Positions 52,493 through 61,125 of a stretch of 64,000 nt of DNA are shown in pieces. The notes under the pieces are model-generated. The model ran no database searches and had not been told where the DNA came from. It was given only the letters and a program-made list of their open reading frames with translations. The stretch's first letter is position 1, and each line of letters begins with the position of its first letter. Position numbers and translations under genes: made by a program. Origin of the DNA: Rufibacter roseus (GTDB lineage: Bacteria; Bacteroidota; Bacteroidia; Cytophagales; Hymenobacteraceae); NCBI RefSeq assembly GCF_001647285.1, contig NZ_LRML01000007.1, positions 215,440 to 279,439 of the forward strand. Reading direction: 5' to 3'.

Positions 52493-52538
52493 CTGGTGTT
52501 TTTAGCCTGTTTTTACAAAAACCGCCCGAAAACACCAG
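52493..52538. repeat. palindromic intergenic repeat copy 16
   Basis: Extended arms CTGGTGTTTTTAGCC and CGAAAACACCAG; between divergent genes. Confidence 0.75.
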
Positions 52539-52729
52539 CTTCTTTTACTAGACCTGCAGGCATACACCGGTTACCTTGAATGACTTTACCTGCAAAAGTA
52601 AAAAGTTTACTTTCTGCTGTATGACTACACCCCCTCCTACATCCTATACCATTTTTAAATTTAATATATATTTATTGTTTTTCAATAAAATTTTATTGAC
52701 TATTGCATCATCACATTAAATCATAAAAA

Positions 52730-53257
52730 ATGGAAACTAAAACAAAGCTTATTTTAACCATCATGAATGTTATCTTCTGGATAGTGTTCATTGGGTTGTG
52801 CATCAAAACTGGTGCGTTGGTCATTTCATTTTTTGTCAGCCTTTTCGTGAATCCAGAAGGGGCGAAAGATATTTACCTGGGCCTTGACCTTCACTCTTTA
52901 CTTAAGGCCAGCCAAAACCAATATGTATCAGTAATGTCTTTGGTTATTTTCCTGTCTGGCATGAAAACTTATTTGGCATATTTAGTGGTGAAGATTTTCT
53001 CTCAATTTGACTATGCCACTCCTTTCAATGCAACCAATGCGGCGCTCATTTCCAAAATAAGTCATACAGCCCTAGGTACCGGCATTGTGGGTTTGGTGGC
53101 GGAGAGCTACAGTAAAGTGCTTCTGAAAAGCGGAATTGCTCTGCCCCTGCACTGGGAAAGCAGTGAATTCCTGTTTTTAGCCGGCATCATCTTCATTATT
53201 GCCCAGGTCTTCAAAAGAGGAATTGAGTTACAGACAGAAAACGAATTAACTGTTTAA
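52730..53257 (+). CDS. DUF2975-family membrane protein
   Basis: 175 residues with four membrane helices (about 10-35, 60-80, 112-132 and 145-160). The FDYATPFNATNAALISKISHTALG segment (about 93) is typical of DUF2975. The family is always found with a small YozG-like HTH gene, as here 2 bp downstream. Role unknown; the pair may form a membrane-linked transcription switch. Confidence 0.83.
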   Translation: METKTKLILTIMNVIFWIVFIGLCIKTGALVISFFVSLFVNPEGAKDIYLGLDLHSLLKASQNQYVSVMSLVIFLSGMKTYLAYLVVKIFSQFDYATPFNATNAALISKISHTALGTGIVGLVAESYSKVLLKSGIALPLHWESSEFLFLAGIIFIIAQVFKRGIELQTENELTV

Positions 53258-53259
53258 CC

Positions 53260-53463
53260 ATGCCCATAGTCGTGAACTTAGATGTGATGATGGCGAAACG
53301 GAAAATGTCTTTGAATGAACTTTCTGAGAAAGTGGAGTTGACGCTGTCTAACCTCTCTATCTTGAAAACCGGAAAGGCCAAAGCCATTAGGTTTAGCACC
53401 TTAGAAGCCATTTGCAAAGCACTAGATTGTCAACCCGCCGATATTCTGGAATACGTGGAATGA
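53260..53463 (+). CDS. HTH regulator, YozG/XRE type
   Basis: 67 residues, one Cro/C1-type helix-turn-helix: MMAKRKMSLNELSEKVELTLSNLS, then KTGKAKAIRFSTLEAICKALDCQPADILEY. Starts 2 bp after the DUF2975 stop, so the two are coupled. Probably binds its own operator. It lacks any sensing domain, so regulation may depend on the membrane partner. Confidence 0.88.
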   Translation: MPIVVNLDVMMAKRKMSLNELSEKVELTLSNLSILKTGKAKAIRFSTLEAICKALDCQPADILEYVE

Positions 53464-53703
53464 CCTGATGCAGCAACTCATTCCATTTGGATAAACAGCA
53501 GAATCTAAGCACTTTACCAAAAGGTAAAAGCAAGGAGACGGAGCAGTATCTTTAAAATATATTTATTATTCTTTAGATTTTACCTGTAAATTACTAAAGC
53601 ATTAAAAGTTGTAGTTATAAACACTGCCCTGTTAGACAAGTTTCCCACAACAGTACACTTGAAAAGACTATCATCAATCTTTACTTCCTAAAAAACCAGG
53701 TAC

Positions 53704-54501
53704 ATGAAAATAGTCTTACAACTTTTATTTGCCCTTGTGCTTTTCTCCTGTTCTGAAAAATATAATTCATCTGAGTTATTAGTAAGAAGAGAGGCCTGCA
53801 GCCGGAATATCTCAACGAATGAGCGTATTATTTTCTCAATGCGTGAGATGATTGAAGAAACTGGTTTTCGTGCTAATGATAAAAGGAGGTTAGCAGAATG
53901 CCACAAGATAGCTGATTTGCGAAAAGACTTCATGCGCAGCCAAACCAAAGAAAGCCTATTGCTCTACTCTGATTCTATTGAGGCACGGTATAAAAAACAG
54001 AAAGAAAACAGAAAAGAGTTATTGAGTTCTATAAACGAGTTACGGAAACAAGTACGAGAATCAGAAGATAGCCTTTTGTACTATAATCTTTTACACTTGA
54101 CCACCGTGGCAGAAGGGGAACTAATTGAAACGCACGCAGCTAAAGTTGGAGCTTATGTTATTTCCTGTGATTTCTCCTTTACCATTCCATTGCTTCTCGA
54201 CAAAAAAGTATACGAAATTAAAGAGCCAGTAATTCTAACCCTATATGCCAAAGAAAAAAGTTACCCGAATACAGAATTTGACTTCTCTGGGGTTACCTGT
54301 AAACGAAATGGCAGCGATATTACCTTAAAACCTTTTATTAAAAAGTCAGGGCCTCATTACATTTTACTGTTTTTCCCTTCAGAAATTGGCTCCTATATAA
54401 TTAGCGGCGAAATAACTTTAAAACAAGAAGGAAATGTACAATCAAACTTCACGGTTATACATGAATTTGAAGTGATGAGAACACAACTCAGTTCAATATA
54501 A
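53704..54501 (+). CDS. hypothetical lipoprotein with coiled coil
   Basis: 265 residues. Lipoprotein signal with lipobox LFSC (Cys at about 16). A charged helical region with coiled-coil pattern (about 60-135) is followed by a beta-rich Ig-like C-terminal domain (about 150-262; CDFSFTIPLLLDKKVYEIKEPVILTL). The second domain faintly recalls GldM-type repeats, but I would not assign it. AT-richer than neighbours. No operon partner. Confidence 0.65.
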   Translation: MKIVLQLLFALVLFSCSEKYNSSELLVRREACSRNISTNERIIFSMREMIEETGFRANDKRRLAECHKIADLRKDFMRSQTKESLLLYSDSIEARYKKQKENRKELLSSINELRKQVRESEDSLLYYNLLHLTTVAEGELIETHAAKVGAYVISCDFSFTIPLLLDKKVYEIKEPVILTLYAKEKSYPNTEFDFSGVTCKRNGSDITLKPFIKKSGPHYILLFFPSEIGSYIISGEITLKQEGNVQSNFTVIHEFEVMRTQLSSI

Positions 54502-54796
54502 AATTGACTAAATAATTCTTCACCTCCCTTATCTATCCGCCCTTATATACACCACCGGATTTGCATTGGTCGCCTTCAAGGTTTGTGACAGAATGTCCAC
54601 TAACACTAAGAACTGCATAATTACCACGCTCACCGTATTTCCACAAAACCAATCTCAATGCTGTACCGCTGGGTATTGACCAGCAGGTGGGTGAACATAA
54701 AAAGTAAATAAGCGACGGCTCCAAAACCTTGGCCGATACGAATCTAAACAAAATTATCAGACGCTACCGAACTAAATCAGGGGTAGTACCCGTACT

Positions 54797-54834
54797 CGTT
54801 TCAGACCTGATTTTCAGAAAATAGCCCTAAAACG
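54797..54834. repeat. palindromic intergenic repeat copy 17
   Basis: Arms CGTTTCAGACCTGATTTT and AAAATAGCCCTAAAACG. Confidence 0.72.
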
Positions 54835-54865
54835 CCATCTTCGCGCCATAACTAAATAGAATTGT

Positions 54866-54873
54866 TATATTTG
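54866..54873 (+). promoter_or_regulatory. -7 box of pgk
   Basis: TATATTTG, full match to TAnnTTTG, about 50 nt before the ATG at 54925. Confidence 0.6.
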
Positions 54874-54924
54874 CCTGCACCTGATACAGGAGGAATTGCG
54901 TAGCTAGTACCAAACTTTACCCAT

Positions 54925-56130
54925 ATGACCACCATTGACCAATACGACTTCAGCGGCAAGAAAGCCCTGGTACGTGTAGATTTCAACGTACCCCTCAACA
55001 ATAATTTTGAGATTACCGACGACACCCGCATTAGAGCGGCGGTACCCACCATCCGAAAAATTCTGAACGACGGTGGTTCGGTTATTCTGATGTCGCATTT
55101 GGGCAGACCCAAAGGTGGTCCGGAGGAGAAGTACTCGTTAAAGCACCTATTACCTACGCTTCGCGAGACTTTCCAGACTACCATTAAATTCTCACCTGAC
55201 TGTGTTGGCGCTGAAGCGCTAGAATTGGCCACTGGCCTACAACCTGGTGAGATTCTGTTGCTGGAGAACCTTCGTTTCCACAAAGAAGAAGAAAAAGGCG
55301 ATCAGATCTTCGCGGAGAAACTAAGCCTGCTGGGCGATGTATATGTGAACGACGCCTTCGGAACTGCTCACCGCGCCCACGCCTCTACCGCCATTGTCGC
55401 CGACTACTTCCCGCATGATAAAGTATGCGGCACGGTTATGCAGTCTGAGCTGGAAAACGCCCAAAAGGTACTGCAATACGCTGACCGTCCTTTTACCGCC
55501 ATTATGGGTGGCGCTAAAATTTCAGATAAGATTCAGGTAATTGAGCAATTGCTTGACCGCGTAGATAACCTTATTATTGGCGGCGGTATGAGCTACACTT
55601 TCGCCAAAGCCCAAGGCGGAACAATCGGTAACTCGCTTTTAGAAGAAGACAAATTGCAGTTCACGTTAGACCTGCTGAAGAAAGCCGAAGAAAAAGGCGT
55701 AAAAATATACTTACCGTCAGACACTGTTATTGCTGATGCCTTTGACAACAACGCCAACCGCGACGTAGTTACCAGCGGCACCATTCCGGACGGCTGGATG
55801 GGTCTGGACATAGGACCAGAAACTCGCGCTACTTTTGCCGAGGTGGTACGCAATTCCAAAACAGTTCTGTGGAACGGCCCTATGGGTGTTTTTGAATTCG
55901 AGAATTTTGCCATTGGCACCAAAGCCATTGCCGAGGCCGTGGTAGAAGCCACCAAAAGCGGCGCTTACTCCCTCATTGGCGGCGGCGACTCAGCAGCAGC
56001 CGTAACCCAAATGGGCCACGCCCACGACGTGTCTTACGTGTCTACCGGCGGCGGCGCCCTACTAGAGTACATGGAAGGCAAGCAACTACCAGGCGTACTA
56101 GCTCTTCAGTTTGAAGAAAGCCCACTGTAG
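54925..56130 (+). CDS. pgk: phosphoglycerate kinase
   Basis: 401 residues, normal family length. N-terminal substrate-binding domain with VRVDFNVPL (about 16-24), the [11 protein letters not shown] loop (about 55) and [15 protein letters not shown] (about 112). The C-terminal nucleotide domain has [16 protein letters not shown] (about 193), WNGPMGVFE (about 315) and [13 protein letters not shown] (about 373). It catalyses 1,3-bisphosphoglycerate + ADP = 3-phosphoglycerate + ATP in glycolysis. Single-gene transcript with a -7 box upstream and a strong terminator downstream. Confidence 0.97.
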   Translation: MTTIDQYDFSGKKALVRVDFNVPLNNNFEITDDTRIRAAVPTIRKILNDGGSVILMSHLGRPKGGPEEKYSLKHLLPTLRETFQTTIKFSPDCVGAEALELATGLQPGEILLLENLRFHKEEEKGDQIFAEKLSLLGDVYVNDAFGTAHRAHASTAIVADYFPHDKVCGTVMQSELENAQKVLQYADRPFTAIMGGAKISDKIQVIEQLLDRVDNLIIGGGMSYTFAKAQGGTIGNSLLEEDKLQFTLDLLKKAEEKGVKIYLPSDTVIADAFDNNANRDVVTSGTIPDGWMGLDIGPETRATFAEVVRNSKTVLWNGPMGVFEFENFAIGTKAIAEAVVEATKSGAYSLIGGGDSAAAVTQMGHAHDVSYVSTGGGALLEYMEGKQLPGVLALQFEESPL

Positions 56131-56154
56131 TAGCAGGCGGTTTAAATAGCTAAC

Positions 56155-56192
56155 AGAGGAGGCGGCAAGATCACTTGCCGCCTCCTCTGTTT
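56155..56192 (+). terminator. pgk terminator
   Basis: Perfect 15-bp stem AGAGGAGGCGGCAAG / CTTGCCGCCTCCTCT, 4-nt loop, followed by TGTTTT of the adjoining palindrome. Confidence 0.9.
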
Positions 56193-56227
56193 TAGGGCTG
56201 TTTTAGGGAAAAGAGGCTGAAAACAGC
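56187..56227. repeat. palindromic intergenic repeat copy 18
   Basis: Arms CTGTTTTAGGGCTGTTTT and AAAAGAGGCTGAAAACAG, joined to the pgk terminator. Confidence 0.75.
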
Positions 56228-56328
56228 TTAACCCATGTCACTGCTACTGTAGTTGATTATATTCTGGCAGTTAGAAAACTTATGAAGCCCCGCCCCTTTA
56301 AAAAATATTATAGATATAGCATCAACAA

Positions 56329-56384
56329 TGCGTGGATCAGCTTGTGTAAACATCCACCTTCGCCCCCTTCAAAGGGGGAGTATT
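56329..56384. repeat. CCCCCTTCAAAGGGGG-type repeat, copy 3
   Basis: GCGTGGATCAGCTTGTGTAA, then the core; nearly the same as 46493-46550. Confidence 0.75.
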
Positions 56385-56839
56385 TGCAGGAGTTAACTTT
56401 AAGCTAGGGTTGATGAAACCACCTTAGCCTTTCCTGCGGGAGCGGGCAACGCAGTGCCAAGGGCACGCAGGCGCTTAGCGGGAGCACGGACAGGCGGTCC
56501 AAGGCAGTAATGGCCACCTCCTCTATGGAACTTCGCACACTGGCCAAGTGGTAAAATAGATGAAGCCCCTTTTGTCTTAGCGGCAGCGAGTCAGGGGCTT
56601 CTTGATTCTTTTGGTTACTTTTCTCATCAAGGAGAAAAGTGACAAACCTCGGCAGGGAGAGAGGCAGGCAGAAATAAAGCAACCGCGGTTGTGGGAGAAA
56701 CAGCATTGAAGTTGTTGGTGAGAACACGCAACAACGGCGGAGGGTAAAGCGGTGGTGGAGGCAACTGAATTCAGGTTGTCCGTGAGAACACCAACAACAG
56801 CGAGGGGTAAAGTGGAGGTGGGAGTAAAATACCTGGTAG

Positions 56840-56888
56840 AAGACTGCATCTTCGTTAGATCCTTCGGCTAGCGCTCAGGATGACCGAA
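56840..56888. repeat. partial copy of 490-bp repeat (3' end)
   Basis: CTTCGTTAGATCCTTCGGCT, then GCTCAGGATGAC, matching the end of 8181-8665 and 45979-46480. Confidence 0.7.
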
Positions 56889-56928
56889 GAGGAGGATAAA
56901 TAATACCTGAATATCTAGAAGAAATCTA

Positions 56929-58836
56929 TTACTTCCTCTCCAAATTCCCATCCTTCGTATACCCCACCACCCCACTCTCCAACATCTCCTGAATCAAATC
57001 CCCAAGCAACTCCTGCTCAGAAGAGCTAAAGTGCATGGCGATAGACTTGGGGTGCAGCGGTGTTTCCTTGATATGCGCCAGTACCTTCGCCTCTAAATGC
57101 AGCCGGTTCTCGTCTAACTTTTTCTTCTTTTTCTGAGCTAAACAATAGTCGCAGATGCGGCAAACGGTGTTAGATTCTTCACCGAAATACGCTAAAATTT
57201 GAATGGTGCGGCACTCCTCACTATTCTGCATGAACTCCGTCACCGATTTCGCTTTCGCCAGCGCCCGCTCCCGAAATGTTACCAATCGTTTTTTGTCAAG
57301 CGGCAGTGAGGAAGCATCATGCCGGGGCTGAATAAACTGAACCTGCGGCCCGTCGTGCTGTGGCTCATACACCAGCACTTTGCGCTGATGCAGGTGCTGC
57401 AGTTGCTGTTTCACGGTGGCTTCTGCCAGGTTTAGGTGCTTGGCTAACCCTTTCTCAGAAATTCTGACAAAGTCATTGTACATTTCGCCGCCGTATAGCC
57501 GGAGCAATCCTTTGATGATAGGTTCCAGCGTCTCGTTCAACAATTGAAACTCATACAACTGCTCATGCCCCAGCAGTATGTTTACCTTTGACGGACTATA
57601 GAACCCTTCGTTCAGCTCCAAAAGCCCCTCAGTTTGCAACTGCTTTAACGCATAATGCGCCTCAACTGCTGACAGCTGATACGTACGGCTGAACTCAGCT
57701 AAGTCAAAGTCAAAAGATTGGAATGCCCCGCTGCCCGTAGCTAATTGATAATAATTTGCCAACGCCTGGTATACGCGCTGCAGCGTCTCTAATGGCGGAT
57801 AAGCTTCCTCTACCTTCCGCAGCAAATCTGCCGTATCAGCGGGGGCCAATAGAACGGTAGCGTAACTGTATTTTCCGTCACGCCCGGCCCGGCCCGCTTC
57901 CTGGTAATAAGCTTCCAGAGAATCCGGTAAATCAAGATGAACCACCAACCGCACATCGGGTTTGTCAATGCCCATACCAAAGGCGTTGGTGGCTACCATC
58001 ACCCGCACGCGGTCATGTACCCAATCGGTTTGGGCGGCGGCGCGGGTCTGGTGCGGTAAACCCGCATGATAAGCCGCCGATTTGATTCCCTGTTTCTTCA
58101 GCCAGTCAGCCAGCTCAACGGTGCGGCGGCGGTTGCGCACATACACGATGGCGGTGCCCGGCATTTTCTGCAGAATCTCGCGCAGCCGGACTTCTTTGTC
58201 TTCAGTAGGCAAAACTGAATAAGATAGATTTTTACGGGCGAAACTTTGCTGAAACACAAGCGGCTCCCGGAACTCCAGCTTTTCCTGAATGTCCTGCTTC
58301 ACTGCCTCGGTAGCTGAGGCAGTAAGCGCCAGCACCGGCACCTGCGGCAATACCTCGCGTAATTTGGCAATCTGCAGATACGGCGGACGGAAATCATTGC
58401 CCCACTGTGAAATACAATGCGCTTCGTCTACGGCCAAAAGGTTCACCTTCATCCGTTTTACCCGCTCCAGAAACAAGTCGGTCTGCAATCGTTCCGGCGA
58501 AACGTACAGAAACTTGACACCACCATACACGCAGTTGTCCAGAATCAGGTCCATCTCACGGGCTGGCTGTCCGGCATGCAGAGCCGCGGCAGAAATTCCG
58601 CGTCGCTTCAAATTCTCCACCTGGTCCTTCATGAGCGCAATCAGCGGAGACACCACCAGACACACCCCCTCCTGCACCAGCGCCGGCACCTGAAAGCAGA
58701 TAGACTTGCCGCCGCCGGTTGGCAGTATGGCCAAAGCGTCTTTGCCATCCAGTACCGAAGAAATAATCTCCTCTTGGCCCGGCCGAAAAGCCTCGTACCC
58801 CCAATGCTCCTTTAGTATGTCATGAATGTCTGCCAT
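56929..58836 (-). CDS. recQ: RecQ-family ATP-dependent DNA helicase
   Basis: 635 residues. Motif 0 RPGQ (about 18), motif I LPTGGGKSICFQVPAL (about 39), motif II AVDEAHCISQWG (about 135), motif III LTASAT, and motif VI QEAGRAGRDG (about 316). A winged-helix region follows. Cysteines (CRTIQILAYFGE...CRICDYC) are placed late, C-terminal to the winged helix, as in the shorter Bacteroidota RecQ group. It unwinds DNA 3' to 5' in repair. Its -7 box lies 7 nt before the ATG. Confidence 0.93.
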   Translation of the reverse strand: MADIHDILKEHWGYEAFRPGQEEIISSVLDGKDALAILPTGGGKSICFQVPALVQEGVCLVVSPLIALMKDQVENLKRRGISAAALHAGQPAREMDLILDNCVYGGVKFLYVSPERLQTDLFLERVKRMKVNLLAVDEAHCISQWGNDFRPPYLQIAKLREVLPQVPVLALTASATEAVKQDIQEKLEFREPLVFQQSFARKNLSYSVLPTEDKEVRLREILQKMPGTAIVYVRNRRRTVELADWLKKQGIKSAAYHAGLPHQTRAAAQTDWVHDRVRVMVATNAFGMGIDKPDVRLVVHLDLPDSLEAYYQEAGRAGRDGKYSYATVLLAPADTADLLRKVEEAYPPLETLQRVYQALANYYQLATGSGAFQSFDFDLAEFSRTYQLSAVEAHYALKQLQTEGLLELNEGFYSPSKVNILLGHEQLYEFQLLNETLEPIIKGLLRLYGGEMYNDFVRISEKGLAKHLNLAEATVKQQLQHLHQRKVLVYEPQHDGPQVQFIQPRHDASSLPLDKKRLVTFRERALAKAKSVTEFMQNSEECRTIQILAYFGEESNTVCRICDYCLAQKKKKKLDENRLHLEAKVLAHIKETPLHPKSIAMHFSSSEQELLGDLIQEMLESGVVGYTKDGNLERK

Positions 58837-58843
58837 TTCAGGT

Positions 58844-58851
58844 CAAAGTTA
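58844..58851 (-). promoter_or_regulatory. -7 box of recQ, near-leaderless
   Basis: Minus-strand TAACTTTG, full TAnnTTTG match, 7 nt before the ATG. The upstream part overlaps a heptamer array. Confidence 0.5.
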
Positions 58852-58852
58852 G

Positions 58853-58908
58853 TTATTCGTTGTTGGGAATCCGTTGTTCGTTGCTCGTTATTCGTTGTTC
58901 GATATTAG
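58853..58908. repeat. period-7 array: TTATTCG-type (b)
   Basis: Eight units TTATTCG, TTGTTGG, GAATCCG, TTGTTCG, TTGCTCG, TTATTCG, TTGTTCG, ATATTAG. Confidence 0.82.
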
Positions 58909-58991
58909 AGGGGAAAGTTTTAAGTCTTCCCTCTGCTCTAACTATTTTCTAAAGCCAAATTTTATTAGGCAAGGCTTCTTCTTGTAAAATT

Positions 58992-59026
58992 CGAATACCG
59001 TATAACGAGCAGCGGATAACGATAAT
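58992..59026. repeat. period-7 array, inverted relative to 58853
   Basis: Five units CGAATAC, CGTATAA, CGAGCAG, CGGATAA, CGATAAT: the reverse-complement type of the array about 85 bp to the left. Confidence 0.78.
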
Positions 59027-59073
59027 ATAAGAATTCCGTTTTGAGGAAGATGTAACGTATAAATCTGAAGAAG

Positions 59074-60077
59074 ATGCCATTTAAGCCATTACCTATTAAA
59101 CATAACTCCGAAGGCAAGGTGCGGACAGTCGGGTTTGAACTGGAGTTTGCCAACGTAAAAGTTGACAAATGTGTACAGATAGTTCAAGGGCTGTACGGCG
59201 GCACCATAGAGAAGAAGCACCGCTTTTCGCAGAAAGTGGTCAACACGCGCCTAGGCGATTTCTCTGTGGAAATTGATTTAAAACTCCTGACCGAAAAACA
59301 GTATAAATCTGTTTTCGAGAGCCTGAACATAGATTTAAAGAATATAAAGATAGGGAACTCTACTCTGGAAGATAAGGTGGAGTCGGCACTAGAAAGCATG
59401 ATTCAGACGGTGATCCCCTATGAAGTGGGCGCCCGCCCATACCCTTTGACCAACTGGACCAGCTGGAACCGCTTAGGCAAGCCTTAATGGAACACCATGC
59501 CGAGGGAACGGAGGCGTTTTTAACCAATGCCTTCGGAACACACATTAACACAGAATTACCTGACACCGAAACCGAAACAATTTTGCGCTACATCAGGGCA
59601 TTTCTGCTGCTGTACCCTTGGCTGCTGGAGGCAGGAGACACCGATTTCGCCCGCCGCATGACTTCTTTCATCAATCCCTATCCGGCTGAGTATATTGCCT
59701 TGGTGCTGCCCCCCTCTTATGCACCCGACTTAGATACGCTCATTGATGACTATCATACCCTCAACCCAGACCGGAACCGTCCGCTGGACATGTACCCGCT
59801 TTTTGCCGCCCTTCGGGAAGATAAAATTGCGCAGTATACCAACCTAGGCAGTGTGAAAGCACGTAAAACCTTTCATTACCGCCTACCAAACAGCCGCATC
59901 TCAGACCCTAACTGGACCTTGGCGCAGGAGTGGAATAACTGGGTGGTGATTGAAGAATTAGCCAGCGACCCGGCAAAAATAAACGCCATGAGCGAAGACT
60001 ACCTTGCCTTGAAAGCAGATACGTTCATAGGGTTTGAGCAAAAGTGGATAAACAAAACAAAAGATTGGTTAGCCTAA
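59074..60077 (+). pseudogene. amidoligase (PF12224-like) split by one frameshift
   Basis: Two overlapping frames together make one 330-residue protein. Frame 1 (59074-59487) has the family start VGFELEFANV and the HRFSQKVVNTRLGDFSVEID core, then runs into EVGARPYPL and a stop. Frame 2 (to 60077) read upstream of its ATG gives PPIPFDQLDQLEPLRQALM, the expected continuation, then AEGTEAFLTNAFGTHINTELPD. One missing G in the GGCGC run near 59430 would restore the frame. The family forms amide bonds by the COOH-NH2 ligase mechanism. It overlaps a class-I glutaminase-like gene. Real mutation, sequencing error or programmed shift cannot be told apart here. Confidence 0.75.
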
Positions 60078-61012
60078 GAAAGAAATACAAGATAAACCGA
60101 AACCGGCCTACCATAGGCATTACCGGACCAGACAAGGGTGGCGAGGCCGCATGGCTGTTCACCGCCCTTGGGGTTCGGCTTGCTGGCGGTAGGCCGGTAA
60201 GAATCACCCCCAATAATCCCAGAACTGCCGATGGTTTGCAGGCCTTGATCATAGGTGGCGGAGCGGACGTAGACCCCAGAGCCTACCAACAATCAGAGGT
60301 GCTGGAGGAGTATTTAAACAGAACGCTGAAACACCCGCGTAAAAACATCTTCCAACGGATTGGCCGGTTTACCCGCTGGCTCTATTACCCGGCTCTTTTC
60401 ATGTTCCGGAGAATCTTCAGCCGTAAGCCCCAAGGTTGGACCATTGACCGTGACAGAGACCATCTGGAGTTTCAGCTCATTCATCAGGCAGTAGAAAAGA
60501 AACTGCCCGTGTTAGGTATCTGCCGCGGCTCCCAATTAATGAACGTATACTTTGGCGGCTCCCTTTACCAAGACATCAACAGTTTCTACTTAGAAGAACC
60601 CAATCCTTCCAGCATCTTTCCAGTAAAGAAAATAAGGATAAAGCCAGACAGCAAGCTGGCTCAGATAATGGGAGTGCGTCAATTACGGGTAAATGCCATT
60701 CACCATCAGGCTGTAAAAGAACCCGGCTACGGCATGCGGATTGTCGCTAAGGAAGCCAATTTGGTAGTACAGGCCACGGAACACCTAACCGAAAAGTTTC
60801 TGATTGGAGTACAGTGGCACCCTGAGTATTTGCCTAACCACAAAGAGCAGCGCCGTATCTTCAAAGCTTTGGTAGAGAATGCAAAAGCTGTTCACCAGCA
60901 AATTGAAGACAAAGACATGCAAGAAGCTCTCAACACCCCCAGAAACCCAACTCTGGAGGCCTTGGAAGACAAGGAGGAGCAGTTGCTGCAAGAAGAAATG
61001 CGGAAGAGGTAA
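60044..61012 (+). CDS. class-I glutamine amidotransferase-like hydrolase (PF07722-like)
   Basis: 322 residues; GTG at 60044 or TTG at 60065 start it, inside the end of the amidoligase frame. Peptidase C26 core: nucleophile Cys in LGICRGSQLMN (about 162), NAIHHQAVK (about 222) and GVQWHPE (His at about 253), with the acidic partner after it. The PuuD-type group cleaves gamma-glutamyl amides. An insert with basic and hydrophobic residues (TRWLYYPALFMFRRIF, about 105-120) suggests membrane contact. Paired with an amidoligase it may trim or supply ammonia for the product. Confidence 0.85.
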   Translation: MDKQNKRLVSLRKKYKINRNRPTIGITGPDKGGEAAWLFTALGVRLAGGRPVRITPNNPRTADGLQALIIGGGADVDPRAYQQSEVLEEYLNRTLKHPRKNIFQRIGRFTRWLYYPALFMFRRIFSRKPQGWTIDRDRDHLEFQLIHQAVEKKLPVLGICRGSQLMNVYFGGSLYQDINSFYLEEPNPSSIFPVKKIRIKPDSKLAQIMGVRQLRVNAIHHQAVKEPGYGMRIVAKEANLVVQATEHLTEKFLIGVQWHPEYLPNHKEQRRIFKALVENAKAVHQQIEDKDMQEALNTPRNPTLEALEDKEEQLLQEEMRKR

Positions 61013-61039
61013 TGGGTACGACTTAAACAGTTTTACTAC

Positions 61040-61078
61040 CGTTTTTGAGCCGTTTTCTGAAAAACAGCCTTAAAACAG
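61040..61078. repeat. palindromic intergenic repeat copy 19
   Basis: Arms CGTTTTTGAGCCGTTTT and AAAACAGCCTTAAAACAG, 27 nt after a stop codon. Confidence 0.75.
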
Positions 61079-61079
61079 A

Positions 61080-61102
61080 AAACCCGACCATAGGTCGGGT
61101 TT
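61080..61102. terminator. bidirectional terminator
   Basis: Perfect 10-bp stem AAACCCGACC / GGTCGGGTTT, 3-nt loop, between convergent genes. Confidence 0.88.
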
Positions 61103-61125
61103 CTTTGTAATGATTGTTTCTAAAA

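Larger units (their letters stand above)
52331..52729. other. divergent intergenic region
   Basis: Holds the ddl -7 box (52336-52343), a heptamer array (52353-52387) and palindromic repeat copy 16 (52493-52538). The 3' part is very AT-rich and should contain the promoter of the DUF2975 gene. Confidence 0.55.
54502..54924. other. intergenic region upstream of pgk
   Basis: Contains palindromic repeat copy 17 (54797) and the pgk -7 box (54866). A 72-codon minus-strand frame at 54533-54751 lacks supporting signals and may be a gene relic at most. Confidence 0.5.
56131..56928. other. repeat-rich intergenic region
   Basis: Non-coding mosaic: pgk terminator, palindromic repeat copy 18, the CCCCCTTCAAAGGGGG repeat, then about 56400-56890 with hairpins GAAGCCCCT...AGGGGCTTC and TTACTTTTCT...AGAAAAGTGA. 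It ends with a copy of the last 45 bp of the 490-bp repeat (56840-56888). Small minus-strand frames here look spurious. Confidence 0.6.

Noticed and set aside
54533..54751. 72-codon minus-strand frame before pgk
   Set aside because: No start signal or recognisable product; at most a relic.
56404..56849. Two minus-strand frames of about 100 codons downstream of pgk
   Set aside because: They lie in repeat DNA with hairpins, have odd composition and no ribosome site.
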